Shown: piece after piece, positions 25,719 to 33,841 of the stretch | How the letters are laid out: every line of letters begins with the position of its first letter | How positions within the stretch are numbered: the stretch's first letter is position 1 | DNA from: JBARDN01 sp963755705 | GTDB lineage: Bacteria; Desulfobacterota; Binatia; Binatales; Binataceae | Direction: 5' to 3' | DNA length: 64,000 nt | Assembly: GCA_963755705.1 (NCBI GenBank) | Contig: CAVWKW010000005.1 | Span: forward strand, 372,001 to 436,000 | Notes under the pieces: generated by a model | What the model was told of the DNA's origin: nothing | The model's database searches: none | Seen by the model: only the letters and a program-made list of their open reading frames with translations | Made by a program: the position numbers and the translations under genes

Positions 25719-27380
25719 TTAGTAGTTTACTTCCATGTTGATGAAGAACGCATGAGTATCGCGCGGTACCGCGTCGGTCACAGACTTTCCCGTCGTCGGT
25801 CCGGCGAACACCGGCGCAAATGAGTTCACGTATGATTCCGGAATACTGCGCTGCGAGTGATAGAACATCAGATTCTGCGAATCGATCGCGAAGCGCAGAT
25901 ACTCATTGTACTGATAGCTGACTCCCGCGACCCAGCGCTGGAAATCCAGCGGATCGTTATCTACCTTGGTATTTGGCTGAAACCATTCAAATAGTCCAAA
26001 CAAGGTAAACGGCGTGGTCGGAATATGGTAATGGCCCATGAAGTCCAGACCGCGCTCGACCGCGCTGCCATTTTCCAGAAACGCCGTCGTCATCTTGCTG
26101 AACCCCGAGTAAGAGGTTGTGGCCGTGCCAAAGTAGTCCGCCGGTCCGCTCGACGAGAACAAGTTACCGCCGGTGAACGCGTTGTGGCCGAAATCGTATT
26201 CGGCGATCAAACCCCAGTTCTCCGCCGTGTAGTGCAGCATCGCCGCCGCGCGCATTATGTGACCAGTCTTCGCGTTGAGCAGCGAGGTGCCGGTGGCGCT
26301 GTCCGGCGCTACGTTGCCGTAGCCGTAATCATAGAAAAACGTCGCTCCCAGCCCGTCAAAGCGCCACTTCGCTCCGAATGGGTACACGCTCAGCCGGCCC
26401 ATTACCTGCTTGGTGTTGGTCTGTTCGAAAGCGTGGAAGGTCGAGTTGTTATATGCGCCGATATCGTAATCGGCGTACTGCTTCTCATTGAACTTGATCG
26501 GTCCGGCGATAGATATTCCCGGCTGGGTTGACGACAAGCTCAAGTAGTTCCACGGCGTCAGGTTGACGTATCTATAGCCGTACAGATCTTCTTCCCACGC
26601 CACCAGAGGATTCGGAATGAATCCTCCCTGTATCCCATCGCCCCTGAGCGCATCCGACAGCCGGTCGAATACCTTATTATACTGCAGATATGCGTATTTG
26701 AGCCGGTAAGCCATGTCGCCGGACAGGTTGCTGCCTATCGCACTCGAGCTGCCGAACTTGTCCGCCGACGCGGTTCCGTTGGCGCGATATATATTTGGCG
26801 TCACGCGCAGCGTGAACCCATCGGCTGGAAAGAAAAAGAAGTTCAGATAGGCGCGGCTGATATCAAACGAACTGAAACTATTGTTGCCCGGACCCGGCGA
26901 ATTGATCTGCGTGAGTTCCTGCGGTCCGAAGCCGGTATGAGTATAGAAGCGATAATCGCCGTACACTAAGGTGCCGATCGCGAACTTGTTCTGGAAGTTG
27001 GTAATATAATCGCGCCATGCAGGCTTGATCTCGGCGACCTGCTGCGCCAGTTGATGATTTTGCGACGCGAGTTCGTCGTTCTTTTTCTCGAGATCGAACA
27101 ACTGCTGCTGATTCTGCTGCATCTGGGCCTGCGTCTTTTCCTCGACGCGCCGCTCGATCGCATTCGGGTCGAGCGCCGTCGCCGGAATCGTCGTCAGCAG
27201 CGAGCGCCCTTTGCCAGGCCGGGTAAAGACCTGCCCGGTTGCCGGATCGACGTAGAGCGTAAGCATCGGCGCGGCTCCCGCCGAGCTGCTCTGCGCGCGC
27301 ACCGCGCCGGTTCCCGCCAAGACGACGAACGCTGCTCCCGCCAGCGCCGCGATCGCGTACCTGAATCTTCTCCTCTTCAC
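25719..27380 (-). CDS. Outer-membrane porin-like beta-barrel protein with N-terminal coiled coil
   Basis: The 553-residue protein has a signal peptide (ALAGAAFVVLAGTGAVRAQ). A short linker TLYVDPATGQVFTRPGKGR leads into a Gln/Asn/Glu-rich coiled coil at about 78-120 (EEKTQAQMQQNQQQLFDLEK). A long region of alternating aromatic strands follows, ending in a C-terminal Phe/Tyr strand (AFFINMEVNY). This layout is that of trimeric porins with a periplasmic coiled-coil stalk. The solute is not identifiable. Confidence 0.78.
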   Translation of the reverse strand: MKRRRFRYAIAALAGAAFVVLAGTGAVRAQSSSAGAAPMLTLYVDPATGQVFTRPGKGRSLLTTIPATALDPNAIERRVEEKTQAQMQQNQQQLFDLEKKNDELASQNHQLAQQVAEIKPAWRDYITNFQNKFAIGTLVYGDYRFYTHTGFGPQELTQINSPGPGNNSFSSFDISRAYLNFFFFPADGFTLRVTPNIYRANGTASADKFGSSSAIGSNLSGDMAYRLKYAYLQYNKVFDRLSDALRGDGIQGGFIPNPLVAWEEDLYGYRYVNLTPWNYLSLSSTQPGISIAGPIKFNEKQYADYDIGAYNNSTFHAFEQTNTKQVMGRLSVYPFGAKWRFDGLGATFFYDYGYGNVAPDSATGTSLLNAKTGHIMRAAAMLHYTAENWGLIAEYDFGHNAFTGGNLFSSSGPADYFGTATTSYSGFSKMTTAFLENGSAVERGLDFMGHYHIPTTPFTLFGLFEWFQPNTKVDNDPLDFQRWVAGVSYQYNEYLRFAIDSQNLMFYHSQRSIPESYVNSFAPVFAGPTTGKSVTDAVPRDTHAFFINMEVNY

Positions 27381-27502
27381 GGAGATCCTCCCATTCGAGG
27401 ATCCGCGGTCTCACCGCGAATCCGGGTTTTCCGCATCGGCGCGCTGCTCGTGCGCGTTTGCGTGCGGAGGTTAAGCGGTCCGGATCGGCCCCCGTCTCAA
27501 CG

Positions 27503-27808
27503 CTAGTTCACGGACTTCTGAGAATCGTTCCAGTCAGCGCGCATCTGATTAATCTGCCGGGCGGTATATACTTTGCCGTCGCAGGCGTATTTGCTCGGCG
27601 TGCCGATGCTGACGATGCCGCAATCCAGGATGTTTGGCGGCGGCACTGGCTTCGCGCTCGCGGTCTGCGCCGACGGCGCAGGCGGATCAATCGGGCGCGC
27701 TGGCGAAAGGACAGAGCATCCCGCGGCGGCCAGCATGAAAGCCGCGGCGAGAGTACTCACTTTCAGAGCTTCGCCGAGTGTCTTTTTGTTCGACTCGTTT
27801 CGGTTCAT
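27503..27808 (-). CDS. Small Pro/Ala-rich lipoprotein
   Basis: The start at 27808 follows GGGAGA about seven bases upstream. The 101-residue product has a lipoprotein signal (STLAAAFMLAAAGC). A Pro/Ala linker is followed by a C-terminal domain CGIVSIGTPSKYACDGKVYT, with two Cys that may pair, and RQINQMRADWNDS. No known family. It precedes the porin gene on the same strand by 122 bases. Confidence 0.65.
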   Translation of the reverse strand: MNRNESNKKTLGEALKVSTLAAAFMLAAAGCSVLSPARPIDPPAPSAQTASAKPVPPPNILDCGIVSIGTPSKYACDGKVYTARQINQMRADWNDSQKSVN

Positions 27809-28117
27809 CGCATTTTCTCCCGTGACTAATTGCCATTCTCCGGCAGATGGTTTCGTCAGCGCTGCGTTCCTTTCGGTAATCCCTCCGGTCAGGGTCCGAC
27901 CGTCGCAATCCAATGCGCGGCGAGTGAAATCTAAGTGGCAAAGGTTACGGGCGAATTAACGCGCAGTTGCGCGCGATTGAATTCGCAGATGGGTTTTTAA
28001 CTTTCAGGCGGGAATAACCCTGCCGATCCGGGGCGTTTGCATTTTTGCGCTGTGCTCAACCACAATTGCCCGACGACGCCGCGATCGAGCGGCGCGATTT
28101 TTTCTTCGAGGCTCGCG
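27809..28117. other. Divergent intergenic region with a hairpin and T-run
   Basis: This 309-base gap separates the small lipoprotein (minus) from the CaiB gene (plus) and must hold both promoters; none is clear. GCGAATT (27951-27957) and AATTCGC (27980-27986) enclose a second small stem GCGC-AGTT-GCGC. Seven bases on, a T5 run (27994-27998) gives a terminator-like shape on the plus strand although no plus gene ends before it. Confidence 0.4.
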
Positions 28118-30442
28118 ATGAAGGCGCTTGACGGAGTTAACGTTCTCGAACTCGCTTCCAACCTGGGCGCGGAATACGCCGCCTGGATCCTGGCCGAGCA
28201 GGGCGCGCGCACGATCAAAGTCGAGCCGCCCGGCGGCGCGGCGCATCGCGGCTCGCCGCACTTTCATCTCCTCAATCGCTCGAAACGTGCGCTGTTCTTC
28301 GACATCGCCATGCACTCAGGTAAGCCTCGCGTCGCGGAACTCGTGCGATGGGCCGATATCATCGTCACCGGCGCCACTCCCTCGCATCTCGCCGCGCTAG
28401 GGCTCGGCTACGAATCGATCCGCGAGATTAACCCGCGCGCGATCGCCGTCAATGTTCCTGCCTTCGGAAGCCGCGGACCGCTCGCCGACTTCGATGCGAA
28501 CGAGGATTTGATCGCGGCCTTCGGAGGTATCACCGGTAGCCAGTGGGCACGCAGCTCGAATCCGGTCGCGCTGGTGTTTCCCGCGGCGAGCTATTCCGCG
28601 GGCCTGTTGGCGGCAACTGGTGCAACCGCCGCGCTCTACGCGCGGGCAGATGGCGCCGCGGGGCAGGCGGTCGAGGTCTCGATGCTCGCCGGCGCGTTTT
28701 CCCTACAAACCGGCGGCATCCTGCAGCACGAGTCGATGACCCGGCTCTATCACGGACCGCAGGATCCGCTCGGCCCGATTCCGGTGTATCGGTTGTTCCA
28801 GGCGAGCGACGGAAAATATTTTTTCGCCGCGTGCGGCAACGCGACCTTCTGGGGCAAGTTTGCGATCGCGATCGAACGCCCCGACCTCGTCGCCGACGAG
28901 CGCTTTGAGAACGCGCCGTGGGGAATTCCGAGCGCGCACTGGCAGGAGCTCAAGGATATCATCGAGCCGATCATTCGCACTCGACCGCGCGCCGAATGGC
29001 TGCGTATGCTGCGCGAGGCCGACGTCCCCAGCGCCCCGGTGATGACCCGGCAGGAGTTTATCGAATGGGAGCAGACCCGGGCGCTCGGGCTGCGCCAGGA
29101 GATCGCCGATCCCGCGCTCGGCGCGACCGTCCAGATGGGCTTGCCGTTTTTTCTAAACGACACGCCCGGCGCGATCACGGGAGCGGCCCCCGCGCTCGGC
29201 GACGAACGCGAAGCAACCAAGTGGCTCGCGGAACATCGCGGGCCGCAGGCGAGCGCCGTCGCGACTCGATCCGGCGCACTCCCGGCCAAGGGTCCGCTCG
29301 ACGGAATTCTCGTGCTCGATTTCGCGAGCTACATCGCCGGCTCGTACGGTCCTATGATCCTCGCGCAACTCGGCGCGCAAGTGATCAAGATCGAAAGCCT
29401 CGAGGGCGATTCGTTTCGCCACTTCGGCTTCGGTTTTCTCGGATGGAACCAGGGCAAACGCGGGCTCGCGGTCGATCTAACCAAGCCCGAAGGCCGCGAG
29501 ATTATTCACGGACTCGCCGCGCGCGCCGACGTGCTGGTCGAGAATCTGCGCCCCGGGCGAATGCAGCGTTTTGGCTACGACTACAAAACTCTCGCCGCGA
29601 TCAACCCGCGCCTCGTCTATATGTCGGTCAACGGTTTCGGAAACCGCGGGCCCGAACACAATCAACCCGGCTTCGATCCGCTGTTGCAAGCACGCTCGGG
29701 CGTGATGGCGGCACAGGGCGGCCCGCATGCGCATCCGGTCTACCTGACCTGCGCGATCTGCGACTACGGCGGGGCGATGATCTCGGCCTTGGGATGCGTG
29801 ATGGCGCTGCGGGCGCGCCAGAAGACCGGCCGCGGCCAGTTTTGCGAAACCTCGCTGATGCAGGCCGCGATGGCTCTGCAAGCGGGCGAGTTTATTTTCT
29901 ATTCGGGCCGCCCGAATCTAGAAAATGGCGACCCCGAACGCCGCGGCAGCACGGCACTCGCGCGCGCCTACTCCTGCCAGAACGGCGAGTGGCTATTCAT
30001 CTCGATCGATAAACCCGCGCAGTGGGAAGCGCTGTGCGGCGCGCTGCCTGGCATTCCCACGCTCGATTGGAACGCGGCACGCGCCGAATCAGTCGAGGGC
30101 CGTCTTGCCGCCGCACTCGAAAGTGCGCTCGCGTCCCATCATCGCGCCGACGTTATCGAGCACTTGCGCCGCGCCGGAATCCCGGTCGTACCAGTGCGCC
30201 ATTTCAAGGAAATGTTCGACGACCCGCAGATCGCCGCCAACGAATTGATCGCGGAAGTAGTCCATCCGGAATTCGGCAAAGTCCGCCAGACTGGGATGCT
30301 AACCAAGTTCTCATCAACCGAAGCCCACATCGACCGCGCCGCTCCATTGCTCGGACAGCACACCGACGAAATCCTCCGCGAATACCTCGGCTACGACACC
30401 GCGAAAATAGTCGCGCTCCACCAATCCCGAATCGTCCGCTGA
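28118..30442 (+). CDS. Fused two-domain CaiB/BaiF (family III) CoA-transferase
   Basis: ATG 28118 gives 774 residues made of two family III CoA-transferase halves. Half one (1 to about 385) starts MKALDGVNVLELASNLGAEY; half two (about 393 to 774) starts LDGILVLDFASYIAGSYGP. Each has the interlocked-fold motifs, including GYE/DYKTLAAINPR. In half two TCAICDYGGAMISALG carries the Asp expected to form the acyl-aspartyl intermediate. The aligned stretch of half one, FPAASYSAGLLAATG, has Ser there. One active and one structural half is a plausible reading. The frame is open to 28037, but conservation begins at 28118. Confidence 0.88.
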   Translation: MKALDGVNVLELASNLGAEYAAWILAEQGARTIKVEPPGGAAHRGSPHFHLLNRSKRALFFDIAMHSGKPRVAELVRWADIIVTGATPSHLAALGLGYESIREINPRAIAVNVPAFGSRGPLADFDANEDLIAAFGGITGSQWARSSNPVALVFPAASYSAGLLAATGATAALYARADGAAGQAVEVSMLAGAFSLQTGGILQHESMTRLYHGPQDPLGPIPVYRLFQASDGKYFFAACGNATFWGKFAIAIERPDLVADERFENAPWGIPSAHWQELKDIIEPIIRTRPRAEWLRMLREADVPSAPVMTRQEFIEWEQTRALGLRQEIADPALGATVQMGLPFFLNDTPGAITGAAPALGDEREATKWLAEHRGPQASAVATRSGALPAKGPLDGILVLDFASYIAGSYGPMILAQLGAQVIKIESLEGDSFRHFGFGFLGWNQGKRGLAVDLTKPEGREIIHGLAARADVLVENLRPGRMQRFGYDYKTLAAINPRLVYMSVNGFGNRGPEHNQPGFDPLLQARSGVMAAQGGPHAHPVYLTCAICDYGGAMISALGCVMALRARQKTGRGQFCETSLMQAAMALQAGEFIFYSGRPNLENGDPERRGSTALARAYSCQNGEWLFISIDKPAQWEALCGALPGIPTLDWNAARAESVEGRLAAALESALASHHRADVIEHLRRAGIPVVPVRHFKEMFDDPQIAANELIAEVVHPEFGKVRQTGMLTKFSSTEAHIDRAAPLLGQHTDEILREYLGYDTAKIVALHQSRIVR

Positions 30443-30531
30443 TTCCAGACGCCGCCGGCGCCCATCCTTGCCAATACCGGCGCGAGCGCGGATGCTCTCC
30501 TGTGCGAGGGGCGTGCGGGGAGGAGCTTACA

Positions 30532-31134
30532 ATGTCATCACAAGCTGACGCCGTTATCGCGGCCGAGCTTCAACCGGGCGAGGAGATGCTGTGGTGCGCG
30601 CAGCCCGACGGCACTTCGCGGTTTTTCATCCGGATTGGCGTGGTCGCACTATGCATCGTCGCCGCGATCGGCGTTCACGGTATCACCGACACTACCGCCT
30701 TCAGGCTCGCGATGCCGTTTGGACTCAAGCCCGGCTCGGCCGCTCTGTGGGCGCTCGCGGCGCTGATCCTGGTCGATTCGATCCTGTTCGGCGCATACAC
30801 AGTCAATACCTACTACGGACTGACTAATCGCCGCGTGATTATAGTTTCCAATCTCCCGCGTCACAGCGTTCGCGATTTTGCGCTGGATGATTTCCGCGAC
30901 GCGAAGCTCGGCTTCACGCGCCTTGGCACTACCGTCGAGATCTACCGCGGATCACCGGGAACATTCTTCAGCAATAACCTGATGCTGTTCGCGAATCCCT
31001 CGATCCAGCGCAGTCTCACCTCCGGCGTCGAGCATTATTTTCTGGTCGGAATTCCAGACGCCGGAATTGTGGAGCAAGCGCTCCGCGACGCCACCTCCGG
31101 AATACCAGCCACCCCATTCGCAACCCCCTCTTGA
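30532..31134 (+). CDS. Bacterial PH-domain-like membrane protein
   Basis: ATG 30532 is preceded by GGGGAGGAGC. The 200-residue protein has an N-terminal segment AELQPGEEMLWCAQPD, two hydrophobic helices (about 33-49 and 70-88), and YYGLTNRRVIIVSNLPRHSVRDFALDDF, the usual start of a bacterial PH-like beta-sheet domain (LTNRRVI). It is probably an inner-membrane protein with a cytoplasmic PH-like domain. Its last 100 bases overlap the 3' end of the histidine phosphatase on the other strand. Confidence 0.72.
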   Translation: MSSQADAVIAAELQPGEEMLWCAQPDGTSRFFIRIGVVALCIVAAIGVHGITDTTAFRLAMPFGLKPGSAALWALAALILVDSILFGAYTVNTYYGLTNRRVIIVSNLPRHSVRDFALDDFRDAKLGFTRLGTTVEIYRGSPGTFFSNNLMLFANPSIQRSLTSGVEHYFLVGIPDAGIVEQALRDATSGIPATPFATPS

Positions 31135-31721
31135 ACCATTGATCGAACGGACAACCCTGATCCGGCGACCCCAACTCGATCCTGCGCGAACTCTATCCGG
31201 TAAACCGCCGGCATCGGGATTGCCGCCCAGAAATCGAACCCAATCGAAGGTACAAAGGCGTTCAAAGCCAAAGCAATCAAGTTACCATGACTCGCGGCCA
31301 CGACGGTGCCGATGCGATGCCGCTGACGTATCTGCTCGAGCGCCGCAAGCGCACGCATCTGCGCGCCTGCGCCACTCTCGCCGCCCGGCGCGGCGTACGC
31401 GAAGTCACTCCATGAGCGCCTGAGCTCCTCACGCCAATTCGGCAACGCATCGACCGACAGCAGCCGCTCGCGCAGGTCGGCGATTTCCTCGATGACGAGA
31501 CCGCGCAAGCGCGCGAGCGGTGCCACCGTCTGCCGCGCCCGAAGATAAGGACTCGAATAGATCGCGACCGGAGCTTCGGCCGCAAGCGTCTCGGCCAGCC
31601 GCTCCGCCACCGCCAAACCAGCCGCGGTTAACGGACGATCGGCCTCGCCATAGCCGGCGGTTCCCGGCGACACCGGCTCAGCGTGGCGCACAAGGATCAC
31701 GACGAACGGTTGTGCGCTCAT
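31035..31721 (-). CDS. Histidine phosphatase family protein
   Basis: The 228-residue protein carries the phosphoglycerate-mutase-like motif ILVRHAEP at residues 9-16 (phospho-accepting His), the second catalytic elements RARQTVAPL and VVAASHGNLIALAL, and PLTAAGLAVAERLAE. The Glu-centred region is ADLRERLLSVDALPNW. Its C-terminal 35 residues are not family-like and overlap the PH-like gene on the opposite strand, suggesting that an ancestral stop was lost. It begins four bases after the GH172-type gene stop and closes that operon. Confidence 0.85.
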   Translation of the reverse strand: MSAQPFVVILVRHAEPVSPGTAGYGEADRPLTAAGLAVAERLAETLAAEAPVAIYSSPYLRARQTVAPLARLRGLVIEEIADLRERLLSVDALPNWREELRRSWSDFAYAAPGGESGAGAQMRALAALEQIRQRHRIGTVVAASHGNLIALALNAFVPSIGFDFWAAIPMPAVYRIEFAQDRVGVAGSGLSVRSMVQEGVANGVAGIPEVASRSACSTIPASGIPTRK

Positions 31722-31725
31722 CGCA

Positions 31726-32826
31726 TCAGTCAATGCGCAGTGCGTCCGCCGAGGGGAGCGTCGGGAATGGCGCGGCGGGTAATGTTTGATACCAGTATGC
31801 GACCGAGGCGATATCATCGCGCAGGGGCAGGAACTCGGCGCCCTTGCGCGGGTCGCCTTTCCATCCGAGCGCCTGGATCGTCACGCGAAGTTCGTGCTGG
31901 AAGCGCACCGGGTCGCCGATATGCCATCGGTACATCCCAAATCGCATCTGCGATTGGTAAAGCCCATCGGGACGAATCACCTGCGCGAGACCCGAGTATG
32001 GCGTCGTAAATTCGCGGTAACCTCCATTTTCGCGGCCGACGTCGAAATTATATGACCCGCCGAAATAATCTTCAGTGCCGGTGCCACAGATCGTCGGGAA
32101 CTCGCCGTCGCCATCGAGAAAAAATTTGATCTCGCCCTCGCCCCACCATCCATTGTTGTGCACGCCCCAAGCGAGATAGGTGCCGACGTAATGTCCCTGC
32201 CCGCGCACGCCGTCGACGATCGTGACGACCTGCTTTTCCGGCAGTGGATTGACGCGCCGGAACTGCGCGTGAAAATACGCTGCGTCGGCCGGCACTTCGG
32301 TCAGCGTGTAGTTGATTTGATAAAACAGGATCATCGGCGCCGTGCCGATATTGGTCATCGTAATTCGCGCCCGGCTTCGAAACGGCATCTCCCAGTAGCA
32401 GTTGAACGCGCTGCCTGGGTTCACGCACACCGCGAGCGAGGAAATTTGCGCATAGCGGTTCCATCCGCACGCAAAAAAATCTCCCACCGGACATTCGACC
32501 GCCGGCGCGGTCTGATCGTCCCAATAGATGCGCAGGATCGACGCGCGCCACGGACCCGTCGGCGTCATCCAGATTTGCTGGATCGCTCCCTGCCCCGCGA
32601 TATCCGCGAGGGTAGCGCTCTCGCCGGGCTGGATAATAATGTACGGCCGCACTTTCCATCCGCGCCCCAGGCTGCGCGCTGGGCTGGTCGCTGGGTCCGG
32701 CTCGGCCATCGCGCCGCGGCCTTTTTCGCCGGTGGGATTCTCTGGGCTGATCGAACGCGATTCCGCATTCGAGACCCGCCACAGTGTTCCGAGATGCATG
32801 CCAAGTCCGTTGAATGATGAAGCCAT
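31726..32826 (-). CDS. DUF2961 / glycoside hydrolase family 172-type protein
   Basis: The 366-residue protein matches the DUF2961 jelly-roll family now classed as GH172, whose studied members cleave or rearrange fructofuranosides or arabinofuranosides. Seen motifs are YWDDQTAPAVECPVGDFF at about 101-118, FNCYWEMPF, QINYTLTEVP with YFHAQFRR, WWGEGEIKFFLDGD at 227-240 and GTGTEDYFGG at 248-257; these carry the conserved acidic residues. No signal peptide is seen, so it may be cytoplasmic. It sits between the endonuclease/phosphatase-like gene and the histidine phosphatase in one minus operon. Confidence 0.88.
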   Translation of the reverse strand: MASSFNGLGMHLGTLWRVSNAESRSISPENPTGEKGRGAMAEPDPATSPARSLGRGWKVRPYIIIQPGESATLADIAGQGAIQQIWMTPTGPWRASILRIYWDDQTAPAVECPVGDFFACGWNRYAQISSLAVCVNPGSAFNCYWEMPFRSRARITMTNIGTAPMILFYQINYTLTEVPADAAYFHAQFRRVNPLPEKQVVTIVDGVRGQGHYVGTYLAWGVHNNGWWGEGEIKFFLDGDGEFPTICGTGTEDYFGGSYNFDVGRENGGYREFTTPYSGLAQVIRPDGLYQSQMRFGMYRWHIGDPVRFQHELRVTIQALGWKGDPRKGAEFLPLRDDIASVAYWYQTLPAAPFPTLPSADALRID

Positions 32827-32899
32827 CGCGGGTGCCCCTCCGGGGCGCGCGCAATTGTAGGCGATCGGACCCGCGCCGCCCAAGCGCGCGGGAAGGCGG

Positions 32900-33829
32900 C
32901 TAGATTTCCATCGCGACGGTGATCAAATCGTGATCCGAAAAACGCCGCGACGCGAATGATTCTTGCGCCGCTACAACCTGCGCGCTTCCCGCCTGCGCGC
33001 GGATACCCCGCAGAGCTATCCAGTCCAGGCGCGGCCGAAATAGTGTGGGGATCGCACCCGAAAAAGTAAAGGTCGGACGTCCGAGTGCGTTGGCGCCGTC
33101 GATCTGAAATCCGGCCGCCGCCAAGCGCTCGAATATCGGTTCATAACGCTGCGGATTTTTGAATCGTTGCGGATTTATCAGCATGGTCGCAAAAGTGCGT
33201 GCGAATGATGCCGGATGCATCAGATCGGTGGTCGTCGAGTTTAGATCGCCTCCGAAAATCGCTGGTCCATCCTGTGGAAACCCCTTCAGAAAGGCATCCA
33301 TCTGAGCCGCCCGCCCGGCGGGAGCACATCGGCTATGCAGATGCGCAACGCCAATCCAGATCGGCTCGCCGCCAAACCTCGCACGCACGACCAGCCCGGC
33401 GAACCCACCGGCGTAGTCGCGCCGCAGATTCCTGGCACTTTCCGGATGAGGATCCGGCATCGCAATCACCCGGATATCGTCCAACGGCGCCGAAGAAAGA
33501 ATCGCGTTGCCCATGCATGCGCGCTGGTTCGTGTGATCATGCGCACCGCCCATTTGCCGGGTGAACTCCGGCAGATACGCCATGCTCATACCCAGCAGTG
33601 AAGCCAGTTCGGAAGCGACTTCGCGCCGCCGCGAGCGCGCGGTGCGCCAATCGGCCTCGCACAGCAGAATTATCGACGCGTCTGTGAGAGGAGGCTGCGA
33701 CAGCCGCCGCGCGATTTGCTCGACCCGAGCGCCTCCAGCCGCATTGAACACGACCGCACGGATCGGGCCGTTTCTATCGCGCGCGGGCTGATTGCGAACA
33801 ATCGGCGCATACGGATGCTCGAGGCTCAC
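32900..33829 (-). CDS. Endonuclease/exonuclease/phosphatase (EEP) family protein
   Basis: The 309 residues show EEP motifs in order: VVFNAAGG with LLCEADW (metal Glu), VAHLHSRC, GGDLNSTT and the final SDHDLITVAM with the catalytic Asp-His pair. Members are DNases, sphingomyelinases or inositol/lipid phosphatases; the substrate is not clear. No signal peptide is seen. It begins 12 bases after the YyaL-like stop. Confidence 0.8.
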   Translation of the reverse strand: MSLEHPYAPIVRNQPARDRNGPIRAVVFNAAGGARVEQIARRLSQPPLTDASIILLCEADWRTARSRRREVASELASLLGMSMAYLPEFTRQMGGAHDHTNQRACMGNAILSSAPLDDIRVIAMPDPHPESARNLRRDYAGGFAGLVVRARFGGEPIWIGVAHLHSRCAPAGRAAQMDAFLKGFPQDGPAIFGGDLNSTTTDLMHPASFARTFATMLINPQRFKNPQRYEPIFERLAAAGFQIDGANALGRPTFTFSGAIPTLFRPRLDWIALRGIRAQAGSAQVVAAQESFASRRFSDHDLITVAMEI

Positions 33830-33841
33830 AGCGGCGTCCGA

